Source: Casuarius casuarius (taxonomy: Eukaryota > Chordata > Aves > Casuariiformes > Casuariidae). From it: DNA of 64,000 bases. Location: the NCBI GenBank assembly GCA_003342895.1, contig PTFA01000277.1, positions 124,001-188,000 of the forward strand, in the 5' to 3' direction. The position numbers and the translations under genes were made by a program. Below the pieces are notes generated by a model. It searched no databases, was not told the DNA's origin, and saw nothing but the letters and a program-made list of their open reading frames with translations. Shown piece after piece: positions 23,336 through 35,915 of this stretch. Positions within the stretch are counted from its first letter, which is position 1. Each line of letters starts with the position of its first letter.

Positions 23336-26300
23336 CGCCAGCCTTCGCCGCAGCTTCGCGCACGAGAACTGCAGCGAGGCCAGCAGCTCGGCGCGTAGAA
23401 AAGGTTTCCAAAACCTCAGACCCAGCCCATAACCTGCGTCACGGCTTCCTGCTTGACTCAAGCGAGGCATCTACAGAAAATCCCCGGCGCCTTCATCTCA
23501 AATTTTACCCGAGGAAGAAGGTGGCCCTCAGCCAGAGCAGGCAGGCTGGGGAGGGGGATGCCCAGGGTCTGAGCCTGCCCGCTCCCCCCAGCTCGCACAA
23601 GCCAGCCCAGAAGCGGAGGGCTCCCGCATGGTCGCTGTTTCCTCCAGAGAGAAGCAGCTTCGGTCAGTGTCCCACCTCCCAGCCAACCACACCAGCGCTG
23701 GGGAGGTTTGAAGCCAGCTGTCTGCAGCAGGAACCCGGCAGTGGCACCCAATGGGAAATAATCTTTCCTCGCAGACATAAGTTATTTCAGGAACCGCATG
23801 CCAATTGCTTTTCCTTCTTTTCTTCTTTGTTTTTTTTTATTTGAAGGTGGGAACTTAGATACTCAGAAATGAAAAAAAAGTATTAATTCAGATTGGAAGT
23901 TGGTATCACTCACACCAGTAAAGGGAAAGTGAGAAAAACAGCTGAGAGAGAGGAGCTCGTCCTCTACGCACCCAGGTAGCCACCCCTGCCATGTGGGGTT
24001 TTGGCCTTTCCGTTTGGCCGGCTGATGTCTTGGGCACTTGGACCCTTCTCGGGGCTGCAGGTCAATGCATTGACAGGGGCCGTAGCTAGAACAGGAGGTC
24101 TAAAACATCCAAGGGTGCAGGCAATACTAACCTTTCGGGCAATACCCACCTTTCCTCTGCATGACGCTAAACACGAAGCCCTGGGAGATGCAGGTTGCTG
24201 CAAGCGCCCGATAACTGACACAACTCAGTGCAGTGGCGTAGCACATTTTGACCCAGTGGTTCTGCCAGCCGTTGAATTTGTTTTCCTGATTGAATTGCAG
24301 TTTTCCTGAACAGTGCCAGCTCTAGAAACAATGTGTGAATTTATCAACATACAAAACTGGCATTGCAGTTAAGCCCCTCAAAGCTGTTATGTAGATATAT
24401 TTAAGCTAGTTTATACCTTTTGCTTCCCTCTTAGTTTAGCTTAAACCAGCCAGGCTTGAGTTTATTTAAGAATAAATTACACACAACAAAGTTATCTAAA
24501 TTTTTTTTTTTAGTCATATCGTTAGTTGCTGAATTAATCGGGACAACGATGTGTGGGCCTAATGTACCACCAGCACCCTAGATGAGGCTGTGGCTGATAC
24601 TGTGGGTTTGCTCATCTATTTCTATGCTCTGGAAAGTCCACCAAGACTCCAGACTGTGATTCGAGGCTGAGCGGTGACTTTCCAGGGTCACCTACGTGCT
24701 GTGACCACCCCGCCAGCAACATAAAAAACCTTTGCAGGAGCTGCCGCTCATGGGGCTGTGATTTACTATCAGGTCCAGGAGTCGCTCTTCAGCATTTGAT
24801 GCAATTTGTTATGAACCTCAGGATACATTTTTCCAGAGCAGGAAAAATAATGGACTCCAACCAACTGTGCGACAGTATGTAGTAATTCTCCCACAAACCA
24901 GTGACTCAATATTTTGGGGAAGAGCCCCCTCTTACTGCCTTCTACGGGGCTACACCGCACCTTTCCCCCTCTCCTGCCACTCAGCTATTGCCAGGCACTT
25001 TTAAAGACGGTTTGCCTGTTGCTTTTCGGTAAAATCATGCTGTCAGGGGAGAAGCCCTTCCCCACTCTAATGCCCCCTTGCCGCCCGCCCATCACCCAGA
25101 GGAGGGATTTCTGGTGCTCGCAGGAACCAGCTCCCCATCTGGGGCTGGCTCTCGAGAGCATAGAAACGACAATTCGCACCTCGGCAGCTGACCACATTCA
25201 GCAGTTACTCTTACCAGCCCATTTTCTACTTCCTATTTTCAGTGTGACTTTTTTTTTTCCCCTCTCTCTAAGTGGTGCTCAACATCGATAGGAAACCAAG
25301 CAAGTGTGTGCTGAGAGTTTATCAGCCTCAGCTCATGTTGGGTCACAGAAATTGCTCCTGCAGCAACACCACTGATTTTCCACTGGTCACGGGCAAGCAG
25401 TGTGGGATGGAGCAGAGCGCAGAGTTCTTTGGTGTTTCCAACATGAGCAAATAACCACATACGCGCACACACACACACCCCTCAACCTATTCCTGCATTT
25501 TGCAGTAGGTCATTGCTTTTTCCACCTTGACACTGAAAATCCTGGGGCACCAACAGCAGAGTCCTTGTGTGGTGCAGTAAGAGCAATTCCCACCATGCAA
25601 ATAATTCCCCAAATGCAAATAATTACTACCAAACACCAGTGTCTTCTCCCTCACCCCTTGCTGGCAGCAGGATTGGGGGCTCAATGAAGGGCAGGGAGAG
25701 CAGGCAGAGCTTTCTCGAGGCAGGCGGCAGGCGCAGTAACGGGTATCTGGAGGGGGATCTCAGCACCGCGTTATCTGCTAGGTACCATCAGGCAGTGGGA
25801 ACTTGTAGCACCAGCAGTTTTGCCTACCAGCAAAAAAAATAACAGTTCTGTTATTTTCTTCTATGTAGGTGGAGCACCCCCGGAAATGAGATTGTCTGTT
25901 TTACAATTAGCAACCCATCGGACGACCAAAGCACATTTTCCACTCTTCCACCCTGTGGAGAACCTTGTTTATACCTGTGTAAAGTAGGTCAGAAACCAGG
26001 TTTGAGCACTGATTTTTCAGCTCAGGTTGCCACACACCTGGGGCTTTTCATGGCCATTTTAAAGCAGGAGCATCTTCATCGCCAAAATAACAGAGGTTTG
26101 CCCCAAAGCATCCGCCAGGAAGGCTCAGCAAGGCTAGTGCTGTCCCAGGGCCCCGCTGGAGGGATCGGCCACAGGAGCTTGGCTGCTGGCTGGGCTGGTT
26201 TGCCTGTAAGCTGATTTGGGGTGGATAATTCCTAACAGTAAAACCTTCCCATTTTGTGGACCATCACGGTATTCCCTAGGAATACTGGGCAATTATAGAC

Positions 26301-29300
26301 CTCTCAGCAAGTCACTCAGTACATAAAATGCAAATAATTACAGAAATAATTTTTTTAAGTGATCTTGAGAAAGAAAACATGAATTACAGAAAGTTAACGA
26401 ACTTTCCATTTTTCAGTGGAAAACAGCTTGTATGTTGATACAAGAACTGTAACCTTGAAATGTGCCATTGTATGAGTGTCAGAGCTTAAGAGAGAGATTT
26501 TTTTTTTTAAATCAAATATTTTAAACCCACTGCAGAGGGAGTCGCTGTACCTGGATCGGCTACCTGGAGATCTGGTACCTCTCAGAAACTGTGAAGAAGA
26601 TTCATAGGATAATATTCCTCATATATTTCCTGTATATATATTGGAAGATTAAATCCCACAATGTAATAGACCCACAAAAGGAAAAAAATAGCTCCAGAGC
26701 AGATATTTGAGAACCCAGCTCTTCGCAGGCACTCTTACTTCAGCGTCAAAGAGAGGATGTCCACTATTGCACCAACACTATAAAAATGCCCCCATCTCTG
26801 CGCACATCCTGGCTGTTCTTTCGTGTGAATGTCACGTTTCCCACCAATTGCTCTCACCCCTTAAGTGCTTCCTATGAGCCCTGTACTGAAGCACTGCCGT
26901 TATTTCCAAATCACGTGTAAAACAGATTAAGAGCTTTGCATTTTTCTACGGCATTAATTTTGGAGGAAGGAGGGAGAGAAAGAGTTGCTTTAACACCGTG
27001 TGCCTGACCCCTCAGGCAGCTGCTCAGGACTCTGTTATACATCTGAAAAATCCAGAAATAACCACTAAGCAGAAGAAAAAAAGAAATTCAAATATAAAAA
27101 GATAAATAGCTCCTCAGTCACAACTCCCAGGGCTGTTCATCTCCCAGGTCACTTTGGAGCAATGAGCAATTTGGTGACTGACTGGGGATCGCACCGTGAG
27201 AGTGCCCGGCATGGGGACATCTGTTCTGCCATTGACTGGGGGGAGATTTAAGGCAAAAAACTCCCAGCGGGCATATTTCAGCCAATCCCGAGGGATATAA
27301 TGAGGGTGTTTCTGATATCGGACAGCTCTTGGGTGGATACAAACCTCTGTCCTGCTCCAGCCCAAAAAGGCGCTGGGCTTTTCTCCTGCTGCCAGAGGGA
27401 TCCCAGGGTTTATCTGGCTGCTCGCCACTGTTTCAGCAGCCCCGACAGCGGCTCACCTCCATGTAGCAGTGCATGTGGCCGCGGGGCACACGCAGCTCCC
27501 GGGCCGGGTAGCCTAATCAGGGCAAACACATATCGGCCCGGGCAGGAGCCCTGGGCGATCGCGATAAAGGAGCTTCTCATTCACAACTGCTGCGAAATCA
27601 GATAAACCCAAAGTGCCACTGGGTCGCTCTGCAGTGCCCTGGCTGGCGGGGGGTTGCGCCTCACCTTGAAGCCAGGACTCCTCCCAGCCAAAAATCATCT
27701 TTTAAGACAGAGCTGCAAAAAGAGGGCAAAGGGTGGCAACAAATGAGAGGGGGGAAAGGCAACGCAATGAGCAAAAGGGAAAGAGAGACAGTGTCTGAGT
27801 AACAGTTGGGTTGAACACAAAGATCGACAAGCAAAACACTGAGGTGATTTATGCCGGCAGCGGCTCTCAGCACTGCAGATTTGGGTCATCCTAGGGGCTT
27901 TCTAAGCCTAGCCCTGGAAAAAGGCAAATTCATAGCTGTGGATGTGCTTGAGATGAGACTCTGGCCTCTGCCTTCGCCAGCAACGGGCACGTGGCCTCCC
28001 TCCGCCTCTCATGCCAGGGCTGCTCCATCTGCGGAAAGCATCACGCCTGCTCCATGGAGATAAGGGTTAAATCTAGCGAGAAATCATTAACGCTCGTTGT
28101 GTTGAGGAGAAATCTAACGTCTGCTGCCAGCCAGATCACGCAGAAGAGTCACTCCCTGTTTTTCCCCATGATCACGATCAGCTAGTCCACAGTGGGAGAT
28201 CGTCGCAGGAAAGCCACAGCTGCATCAGATCAGACGCAGGCGATGACTTGCAGGAAGCTGCCAGCGATGATCCTGTCTCTACCAAAAATGCTAGCTAGGA
28301 GACGAGCCCGTCCTTCAGCAAGGAACAAGCCACTTTCCATCGTGCCTCAAGCTTTCTGCTCCCGCGCTCGGCATGGCTGGACCTGGAGCAGCGGGAGGCT
28401 TTGGCAATTTCAGGGCTATATATGTTAAAGCAACACCTCCTTAGGACGTGACGAGCAGCAGAGGTCTGGTTGCTGATGCAGCAGCCATCCAGACTTCTCT
28501 AAAACCTCACCCTAGAGTAGCTATTTTTCCACAGTGCAATTTCTCCTGATTATTTCTCCAGGGCAGGTTTACCGAGGGCACAGAGGGGAATAAGGGTGGA
28601 GATAAAACCTCGTCAGTGCCCCCCTCCTCATTGCATCATCTAATGCAGCTGCTGGCCCTTGCTTCCCCATGCACAGGGGGAATGCATCCTCCATCCGCTC
28701 TCATAAAATAAAAATAAAAATCTTCAAATTTTGACAGGAGCTGCTCAGCCGGCTGCTGCCTCAGCCCGCCAAGGGAGAGGTTGGAGCCTACGTGACGAGG
28801 CTGAGGGGCAAAGCAAACCAGTTCTCCTTCCCTCTGCCAAGCTAACAGAGTGGATATCCTGACCTGAGATGGCAACTTAAGAGACCTGCAAGGGAAAGGC
28901 CAGCTCTCCAGTTAGCGGAGAAACCAGACACAGGGCTCCTGCCTGCAGGAGCTTCATTTCCCTCCCTGCTCCTTGGCCCACCTCTGGCATGTCAGTCACT
29001 CCACTGCTTTAAAATGCTTTTTTCCAACCCAGGCTCTTCCCCCATAGATCTACACTGGGAAAATGAACCTCAGCCCCACTCCCTGTGCCATGGTAAACAT
29101 CCTTTTCAGCACGAGCATCACCAGTGCCGGAGACTACATACAAACTTCACACCGCGTGCAGCAGGAAAGGGCACCCGTGCATCAGGGAACGTGAAAAGGA
29201 ACTAGAAACATGGTGCTGCTGCAAAGACCTCCCCATGGGCCAGATCCACTTCCTCCCATGCCGTGTATAAATCAGAGTGCTGTCTTCGCACCTCAATTAA

Positions 29301-31708
29301 CCAAGCCTTTACCTACAATATTAGTTTTTCAATCTTCACTGATTTTCTGGTGAAAGACGTAAAATTACATCAGGGGTTGAGGCCCATGGCCCCTCCAGAG
29401 CAGCCCAGCTCCCTGTTAATGCAGGGAAATGCCTCACCAAGACAAGAGCATGTCTTTAGAAAACACAATTTGCCTTTTCTTACTTCAAAGAGCCAGGCTC
29501 CATAATTGCTCTCGTTTTCCGTCTGTTTCCCTCAGAAATGGTGTGCCCTGAAAGACGAGCGGTCCCAAGGACGCAGCCTCGCGAGGCTTCGTTTCTGCGG
29601 CTCGGCATCGTGCACATCTTCCACACGCAGAAATCTGTCTTTGCTCAATAAATCAAGCAGATTTTTTCTCCCGTGGATTAATTAACCTGCGTATTCATGT
29701 CACGGACAGATTGCTTCACACCACAAATGAGAAGATAACGTGTTGCAAGAAAACGCAATATGGACCGAGAAAGTAAAAATAGTTTGAGTGGAAAATCCTG
29801 ATTTCAGATGGGGCCTATTAGCATCTACCTGCTGCTGCTTCCTGCTCGTGTGAGCTCCCGGGGACAGTCGCATCTGGTTAACGAGCTGCACATTGAAAAG
29901 GTATCTAAAATAGCTGGGATCAGCTTCATTGTAGGAGTTAAAAATAGATTCAAAATTAAGATCAAGACAGAGACGGATTTCAGTTATTCAGATAGCATCA
30001 GACGTGTTCAATTGAAAGGACTGATACAGTTTTCCGGAGACAAAACAGGAGCCTTGCGCTGTCCGCAGCCTCTGTCGTGGACGAGGGCAACCGTAGCACA
30101 AAAGACCCCAAAGCCCAGTCAGGCAGCAGGGAAAGTTGGGAATCGCTGCTTTGTCNGAGCCTGGGAAGGTTTTTGCCCCTTCCCGGGCTGCCGAGCAGCC
30201 CAGAGGGCCGACGCAGGCTGCAGGGTGCTCCACCTTCAGCTGCTGCCTCCTCCCCAGGTGTCTTCATTGCCCTTTTGGGCATCAGAAAACTTGGTACTAG
30301 CAGCATCTCGTCCCTTAGCATGTATAAAGTGAAGCTATTCTTCTTACACAAGCCCCAAGTCATACAGGCAGCTGGTGCTGTGAGAAAGTACTAAGGCGAA
30401 GCACATGGAGAAGCCTCCCTCTCCTCATCCAGCAGGATCCTCTCTGCGCTCTTGGCTTTAGTCAAGCACTCACGTGGCTTGTGGGCTGGCTTTTCCTCCA
30501 CTATCCAAAAAGGCCCGGTTTTCCAGCAGAAGGAGGCTCCAGGCCTGCCTGCTTGCATCCTTGCTTTGGCGGCTGTTAAGCTTCCCGTGTGTTTGCTCGC
30601 CTGCGTGTGCTACCTGGCGCCCAGCCCCGGGGCAGCAGCGGGTTCCCAGCTAACGCTTCGGAGCAGCTCGAGGATCGGTCCGGGAAGCGTTCGCTCTTGC
30701 CCTCCTCCAAGACAGTTAGTGGACAGGAAATAGTCTCATTAATTCCTGCTTTTTACCCTATATATTTCACCCGAGCGGCTTAGAGGAGCTCTTTCACGCA
30801 AGCGCTTGTATTGCTCTTGCGAGGGTTTGATGACTAACGTCAGCCCCCTCCGGCGCACTCTTTCAGTCGCTCACCCGATGCTTTGTTTTAGCAGAAAGTT
30901 GCATTAAAATCCTCACAGCAAAACCCTTGCATCACTGTTTGACACCAGCTAGCACGTCTCTCTCGCAGCAGTGATGAGTTTGTAAGAAGACTTCAAGTAT
31001 TTTGTGCATGCCGTATGCCAGAAATTTAAGCACTATTTAAAACAATGCATACAAAACACGGGAATGATTAGTGCTCTTCTAACTCGAGGCACCACGTTGT
31101 TACCAGCATCTCCTCTCTCCGAGCAAATGCTCAGTACCACCGACATTTCCCGTCCTGAAGGGAAGTAACTGGTTTGCAAAACGCTCTGTGTTCAGTATTC
31201 ATGCCATTGAATGGCCTCTCTGGCATGTCGCTCAGCTCTTTGGCTTAAAAGACACAATTGTACAATGTTTTTGGAAAGAGGCGGTCAGAAGAATAATTCT
31301 AGTTAGAAAACCATTGATTTTTGTATACCTAGCTGTCACAAAAAAGATCTAGAAAATATCAACCAAACTGCAAAATTGGAAAGTGCTAACATGCTTTGGA
31401 AAGAGTTCCTAGGAAGTATGTAGAAAGCAGTTTTCAAACAGAGTTTAAAGTTTGCATTAGTCATTTGTGTCAAGCTCTAACGTGGCCCAAGATGTTGCAA
31501 TTAAAGAGGAAAGAAAGTTGACAAATGCCTCTAACCACAAATTTACGCACTTGATTTTAATGTAACAGTCTCCGGTTCTGTAAGCACAAGGGTTGACACG
31601 CCAGCCTCAGGAGCAGCCCAGCTAGACAAGTCCTGCTCTGCAGCCTTATTTCAGCGTATTTTATAATTAGTTCCACAGAAAACATGTAGCTAGCATTGAT
31701 CATCTCAC
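23336..31708. other. Gene-poor region upstream of SRGN
   Basis: About 8.4 kb containing the SRGN promoter (GC-rich to about 23.8 kb, with a CCAAT box at about 23749) and alternating GC-rich and AT-rich patches. Several open frames of 60-240 codons occur in the GC-rich patches on both strands (for example 23122-23844 plus, 27114-27428 minus). None has a recognisable domain or convincing splice structure. No repeat family was recognised. Part of this may be SRGN regulatory sequence, which cannot be shown from sequence alone. Confidence 0.5.
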
Positions 31709-32102
31709 TTATTCTTTCGAAAGAAATGCCCAAAGAAAGCTGATCTTCCCTCTTTCAGCGCTGAGTAAAAGGAAACCACCAAACAAAACCAGAATGCCAA
31801 AACCCACGAGTTCAGGAGATGGGTTGTGTTTCTGGTTGTCCGGTGGCTCACGAGGATCCTGCAGCATCTCCGGGTGTAGGACCGGAGGGACAGTCACGCT
31901 GGGCGTAGGCGCTGCACGGACATGCTCAGGCGTCTCCCGGCGGCACATAGGGAAGGAAGCCATCCCACTTGCCGAGCCCACGCAAGTCCGTGCCGGAGGC
32001 AGGATTGAGCTTTGAGCAGGGGTTTCCAGACAGCGGCAGCCCAGCCCGGGGGCCTTTGGCTCATTGCTGCTCTGCCGCCTGCTCCAGGGTTCCTGCCGCC
32101 TC
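31709..32102 (-). CDS. Candidate terminal exon of an unrecognised single-pass membrane protein
   Basis: I do not recognise this protein. If spliced at the acceptor after TTTTCACGGCTGACAG, the frame gives about 130 residues. These comprise a basic/Gln-rich start, a Pro/Ser/Thr-rich stretch (RAAPTPSVTVPPVLHPEM), a hydrophobic segment (LVGFGILVLFGGFLLL) that would make one membrane helix, and a short tail ending WAFLSKE, then TAA. The entry phase matches the candidate exon at 32485-32631. The region is GC-rich, where stop codons are rarer, so a chance open frame is a serious alternative. Confidence 0.25.
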
Positions 32103-32484
32103 CTGTCAGCCGTGAAAATGCGCGAAATGGCAAAGACACAGCCACCGCCTCTCACCGCTCTCCTTCAGCCGAGTCCCCAGCGGGGGAAAAAGAGCGAGCT
32201 GCCTTTCAGGGGCTCGTCAGGCAAGGCAGGGCATGGGGCACAGGCTCACTGCTTCCCTGCATCAATGCGGGGAACTCCCCCTTTCCTATTTTCCTGCATA
32301 ACGCAAAGCGCAGACACACACGTTTGGCCTCTGTCTTTGGCACCACTGTCTTTTGCTTTAAACAAAGCAAAATCTTCCTCCTGCTGAACCCGTTTTACAA
32401 CACAACGCCTTACTAGCCCGTATAAGAATTAAGAGTATTTCAATTAAAATAAACTCTGTTTTTAATCAAAATTACATGTATTAC

Positions 32485-32631
32485 CTCTCACCCAGGATCT
32501 CAAAATCTTTCTCAATATCACATGCTGTTTGAACAAGTGAGCTGAGGTTATAGCCTGCGAGTCTACAAGATCTCACACTTGATATGAATTCTGCACAAAC
32601 CTGGGCTTCTTCTAAACCTCTCTGCTTTGTG
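32485..32631 (-). CDS. Candidate internal exon of the same unrecognised gene
   Basis: 147 bases, open throughout, bounded by a CCCCCCCCCCAG acceptor and a GAGAG/GTAATA donor (phase 2 at both ends). The 48 codons read as plausible amphipathic helices: GLEEAQVCAEFISSVRSC, then LSSLVQTACDIEKDFEIL, with three cysteines. It lies in moderately AT-rich sequence, which makes a stop-free frame between good splice sites less likely by chance, but still possible. No family assignment. Confidence 0.28.
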
Positions 32632-35372
32632 CTGGGGGGGGGGGGAACTGCAGAACAACAGAAAGCAGTTTTTAGTTGTAAGATTTTTGAGGTACAAGAA
32701 GGAAAAGAAATGTGGGTTAAATGGAGTTCACAGGAATCTAATCTTTAATTAGGCTTTGAAATAAATGCCTGACCTCGCACATACTTTGCAGTTAAAACTC
32801 AACATTCCCGAAGGGAGCTTTGCTGCCTAATCCAACCAGCCCCCTCCTCCTTCCCCCTCGCTCCCGATATACAATGTATTTCTTTCTATCAAATCATTGA
32901 GCAAATAGGAATTATTCAAACGGTTCCCATTAAAGAACAGGCCTGCTTTGAAAGGACCACAGCATAATGAGCATTGTGCTCAGTGCTGGCCCACGGTCTC
33001 CAGTAATAAAATACACATTGTTCATCATAGCCTCGAATATTTATTATGAGAGGTGAAGAGCTGACATCACTGGTTTCTGTAACTTTCTGGAGATTAGGGA
33101 GCTTATTGTTAAATTTAAGAGACCAACCTGCAAACACACACAGCTTCAAAGAAATAAACACAAGTTTAAGAAACTAACGGCAGTGGGATACTGCTTGTCT
33201 GCTCGACAGCTCACAGCAGCTTGGCATTTGATCTAAGGGATTCAAGATTCTGATCCAGAGTAAACAAAGTCCTTTTTTTTTTTAATTGTACTTCCATTGC
33301 ATTGCCCATATTTAAATTTCTAAGTTTAAGTTGCTTCAATGATTATTGGTTCGATTTACATTGTACTACATTTTTAAAGAACAGCTGCAAAGCTGAAGCA
33401 TTCTGGGACATCTTCCAAGGTGACAGGTCTCCAAACCACAGCACCAGCCACACATTCATGTGCAAAGTTTAAGCTCAGCTCCCTGTTACTTCCAGGCCTT
33501 TTTAAGTCTAGACCTGGTTCTACCTGTCTTCTGAGCTTTTACTACAATTTTGGTGAATACAAGCAAGAAGGGCTAATAGGAGGGAGTGTCTCTCTACACC
33601 AGCCAGCTGCTCCTTAAAAGGGACATGTAGCCCTGTACTTCACTCAGCTTTGCCTGCCCTGCAAATAACTTTTAACACTCTTAAGACCAGTATTTGAAGG
33701 ATATGATGGGATTTCTCTGTTTGTGGAAAAACACACACATACAGCATTCAAGTTTTTCTGTATACTGGGTTAGCACAAAATCTATGTCTGCAAGTCCTTC
33801 CCTAAATTACAAATAAACTAAATCTGATGAGCCGACCCTCGCCTTAAAAAATTTGCTCAAAGGCCCTCAAGGGTGGAATATTAAGGTATATGAGGAAAAA
33901 AACTTGCACCACTTTCTTCCATTCAAATATAAAAGTTATTAGGAAGAAAACCCCTTAATTTTCAAATTATGAATTAACAGCAAAAATGCACACTTGCTTT
34001 AAATGAGATCACAGACAAAATGCAGCACACTGAGAACTGTTTCACTGAGAAACAGTAGGCAGTCCTATCTCTTCAGGCCACAGGAAAAACTAAATTAAAG
34101 ATCTGATACTAGGGAGGAAAAAAGCCTCTCAAAGGCTGGCTGGACAATTATTTGTTAAGACAAGAGTCAGTGCACACACAGGTTCACACACACAATCACT
34201 CCCTTATTCTATGTGCATGCAGACAGATGTTCTAGTTTGGGTTTTGCTACCTCTCATTTCCAGGACCCGTTTGTTGGCCTATTTGTTTGTGGTTAGAAGT
34301 CAGCCGTTTCTGCACAGAATTCTGCAAACTAGAGATTTTTACCACATGTACAAAACATGCACACTTTCTTACTTGTACATGCTTCTCCCCCCCGCCCCAA
34401 ACTAGCAGTATTTTCCCCTTGTTTTCATGAGTATTCCTTAAGAATCCAATTACTTTATTCTCCTTCTTTAAAGCCCCATTAAAAACATACTTCCGTTAAA
34501 GTCTTCCCACAAAGCTGATCGTGGTAAGACTGCTGGTGCACTGGGTGCACACTACTGCACATCCCATCACCCAGCGTTGTCCCTTCACCTCCCCACAGCC
34601 CTGGCCTCTGAACATTTGCACACTTGGACAGTATGTTCTGCCCGCACTCCACCTGCAGCACTGGGGTCCTGGCTCATCCTCCTCCTATGCCCACAAGAAA
34701 GACAACCTCTGCGTACAGTCTGGGTCCGAAATTCATCCTGGTCTTCCATAAAGAGTAAATAGGCAAGGACGAGGACACAGATCAAGCCAAAGGTAATAGC
34801 TTGTGTAAGAGCAGGAATAATGAGGCCTGACTTCAGGCCCAGTGAGGCTTCAGCAGGTCCTTAATGAGATCAGGAGAGCTTCTCGTAGGCTTTAACGGAG
34901 AGGTCAGTAAGCAGTGGCACACACGTAGATCCTGAGGAGTGCCTGAGCAGTACTGGGTCTGCAACAACCTGAGTGAGAGAGGCAGGCACCTGCTTGCAGC
35001 TCCTGCAGAGTTGTGAAGGGAGAACCTGCCTGGGCTCCCTAAGAAGCCATTGATGGTATCTCACATCTTTTAGTAGTGTATTTGGTAGCTGCATAGAGCA
35101 CTAGACCACAATACCTTTTCCCTGGGAACTCTCCAGAGTGAACTAAGAGCAGGGTATCTCCTCCTATCTCAAGCAAGAAAGTTTGCTGCTTTCTTGTTCT
35201 TCGTTGTGGCATTTCAGATGCTCACATGTCTTCACAGTTATTGAAGACGCTCATGTGGAAACACTCTCTCACAACTGTTTATTCTGGCAAAAGTTGGGCA
35301 TGCCACATCTTAATAAGACGCATGAAAACGGAATTCTATGGACTATGAAGAACATTCAGTCAAGTTAGTCTA
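32632..35372. other. Region between the candidate exons and the KIFBP 3' end
   Basis: Mostly AT-rich without recognisable features. It includes a possible upstream exon of the candidate gene at 34589-34799 (hydrophobic ITFGLICVLVLAYLLF, phase-compatible donor GGGAG/GTGAAG). There is also an open frame at 34870-35094 (minus) with no recognisable domain. Confidence 0.4.
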
Positions 35373-35378
35373 TTTATT
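35373..35378 (-). terminator. KIFBP: Candidate KIFBP polyadenylation signal
   Basis: AATAAA on the minus strand, about 540 bases downstream of the KIFBP stop codon, within CTAAATAAATA. Confidence 0.5.
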
Positions 35379-35915
35379 TAGCTTGCATCAGTTAGGTTTT
35401 AATTAAGAGAAAAAACACTGAGCAACATATAAAATAAATACTGGAAATAACATAAAGTTCCCTTCATATGGATAAAGTTTACTGGGGACAAAGGTTAGAA
35501 AAGATAAAATGTTTCCTAGTTGGAAGAACGTGCCTCAAGTTTCTTAGAAAAATTTTCCTAGATCAACAGATTCCCTTGAAAGAAACAATTTTTATACAGC
35601 ACTACGTTTAGAAACGGAACCATATGCTGAAGGGAGAAAGGTAAGGCAGGAAAGTCTTATATTTACATACAGGACAAGCAATACAAAGCACCAGGTGGAC
35701 ATTCACATTTACATTTAAATTTTATACCATTAGTGTGGGTGTGCTACTAAACTGGACGGCTCTCAGTTTTTCACAAGGTTATATTACTGTGGGCTCTAGC
35801 TGGAGTGTTGAACTGTAGACACTTTAGTTCTATTCGTCAGTACAGAAGCTGTCCTACCGTATTGATTTTGATAGATATCATTGTAATATTGCACATTTCC
35901 TTTCAAGAAAAGTAT
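35379..35915 (-). other. KIFBP: Probable KIFBP 3' UTR
   Basis: AT-rich non-coding sequence between the KIFBP stop codon and the first canonical poly(A) signal. Confidence 0.5.

Noticed and set aside
23122..23844. 240-codon plus-strand open frame antisense to SRGN exon 1 and its promoter
   Set aside because: It starts at TTG rather than ATG, lies in GC-rich sequence where stops are rare, is low in complexity and has no recognisable domain. The opposite strand holds a well-supported SRGN exon.
27114..27428. 104-codon minus-strand frame
   Set aside because: No domain, no splice structure, and overlaps other equally long frames in a GC-rich patch.
32916..33161. Minus-strand 81-codon frame after a good acceptor (TTTGCAG)
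   Set aside because: No acceptable splice donor before its stop, no poly(A) signal close by, and no recognisable domain.
34870..35094. 74-codon minus-strand frame beginning MQLPNTLLKDV
   Set aside because: A true ATG, but no family resemblance and no supported splice sites. Frames of this length occur by chance many times in the window.
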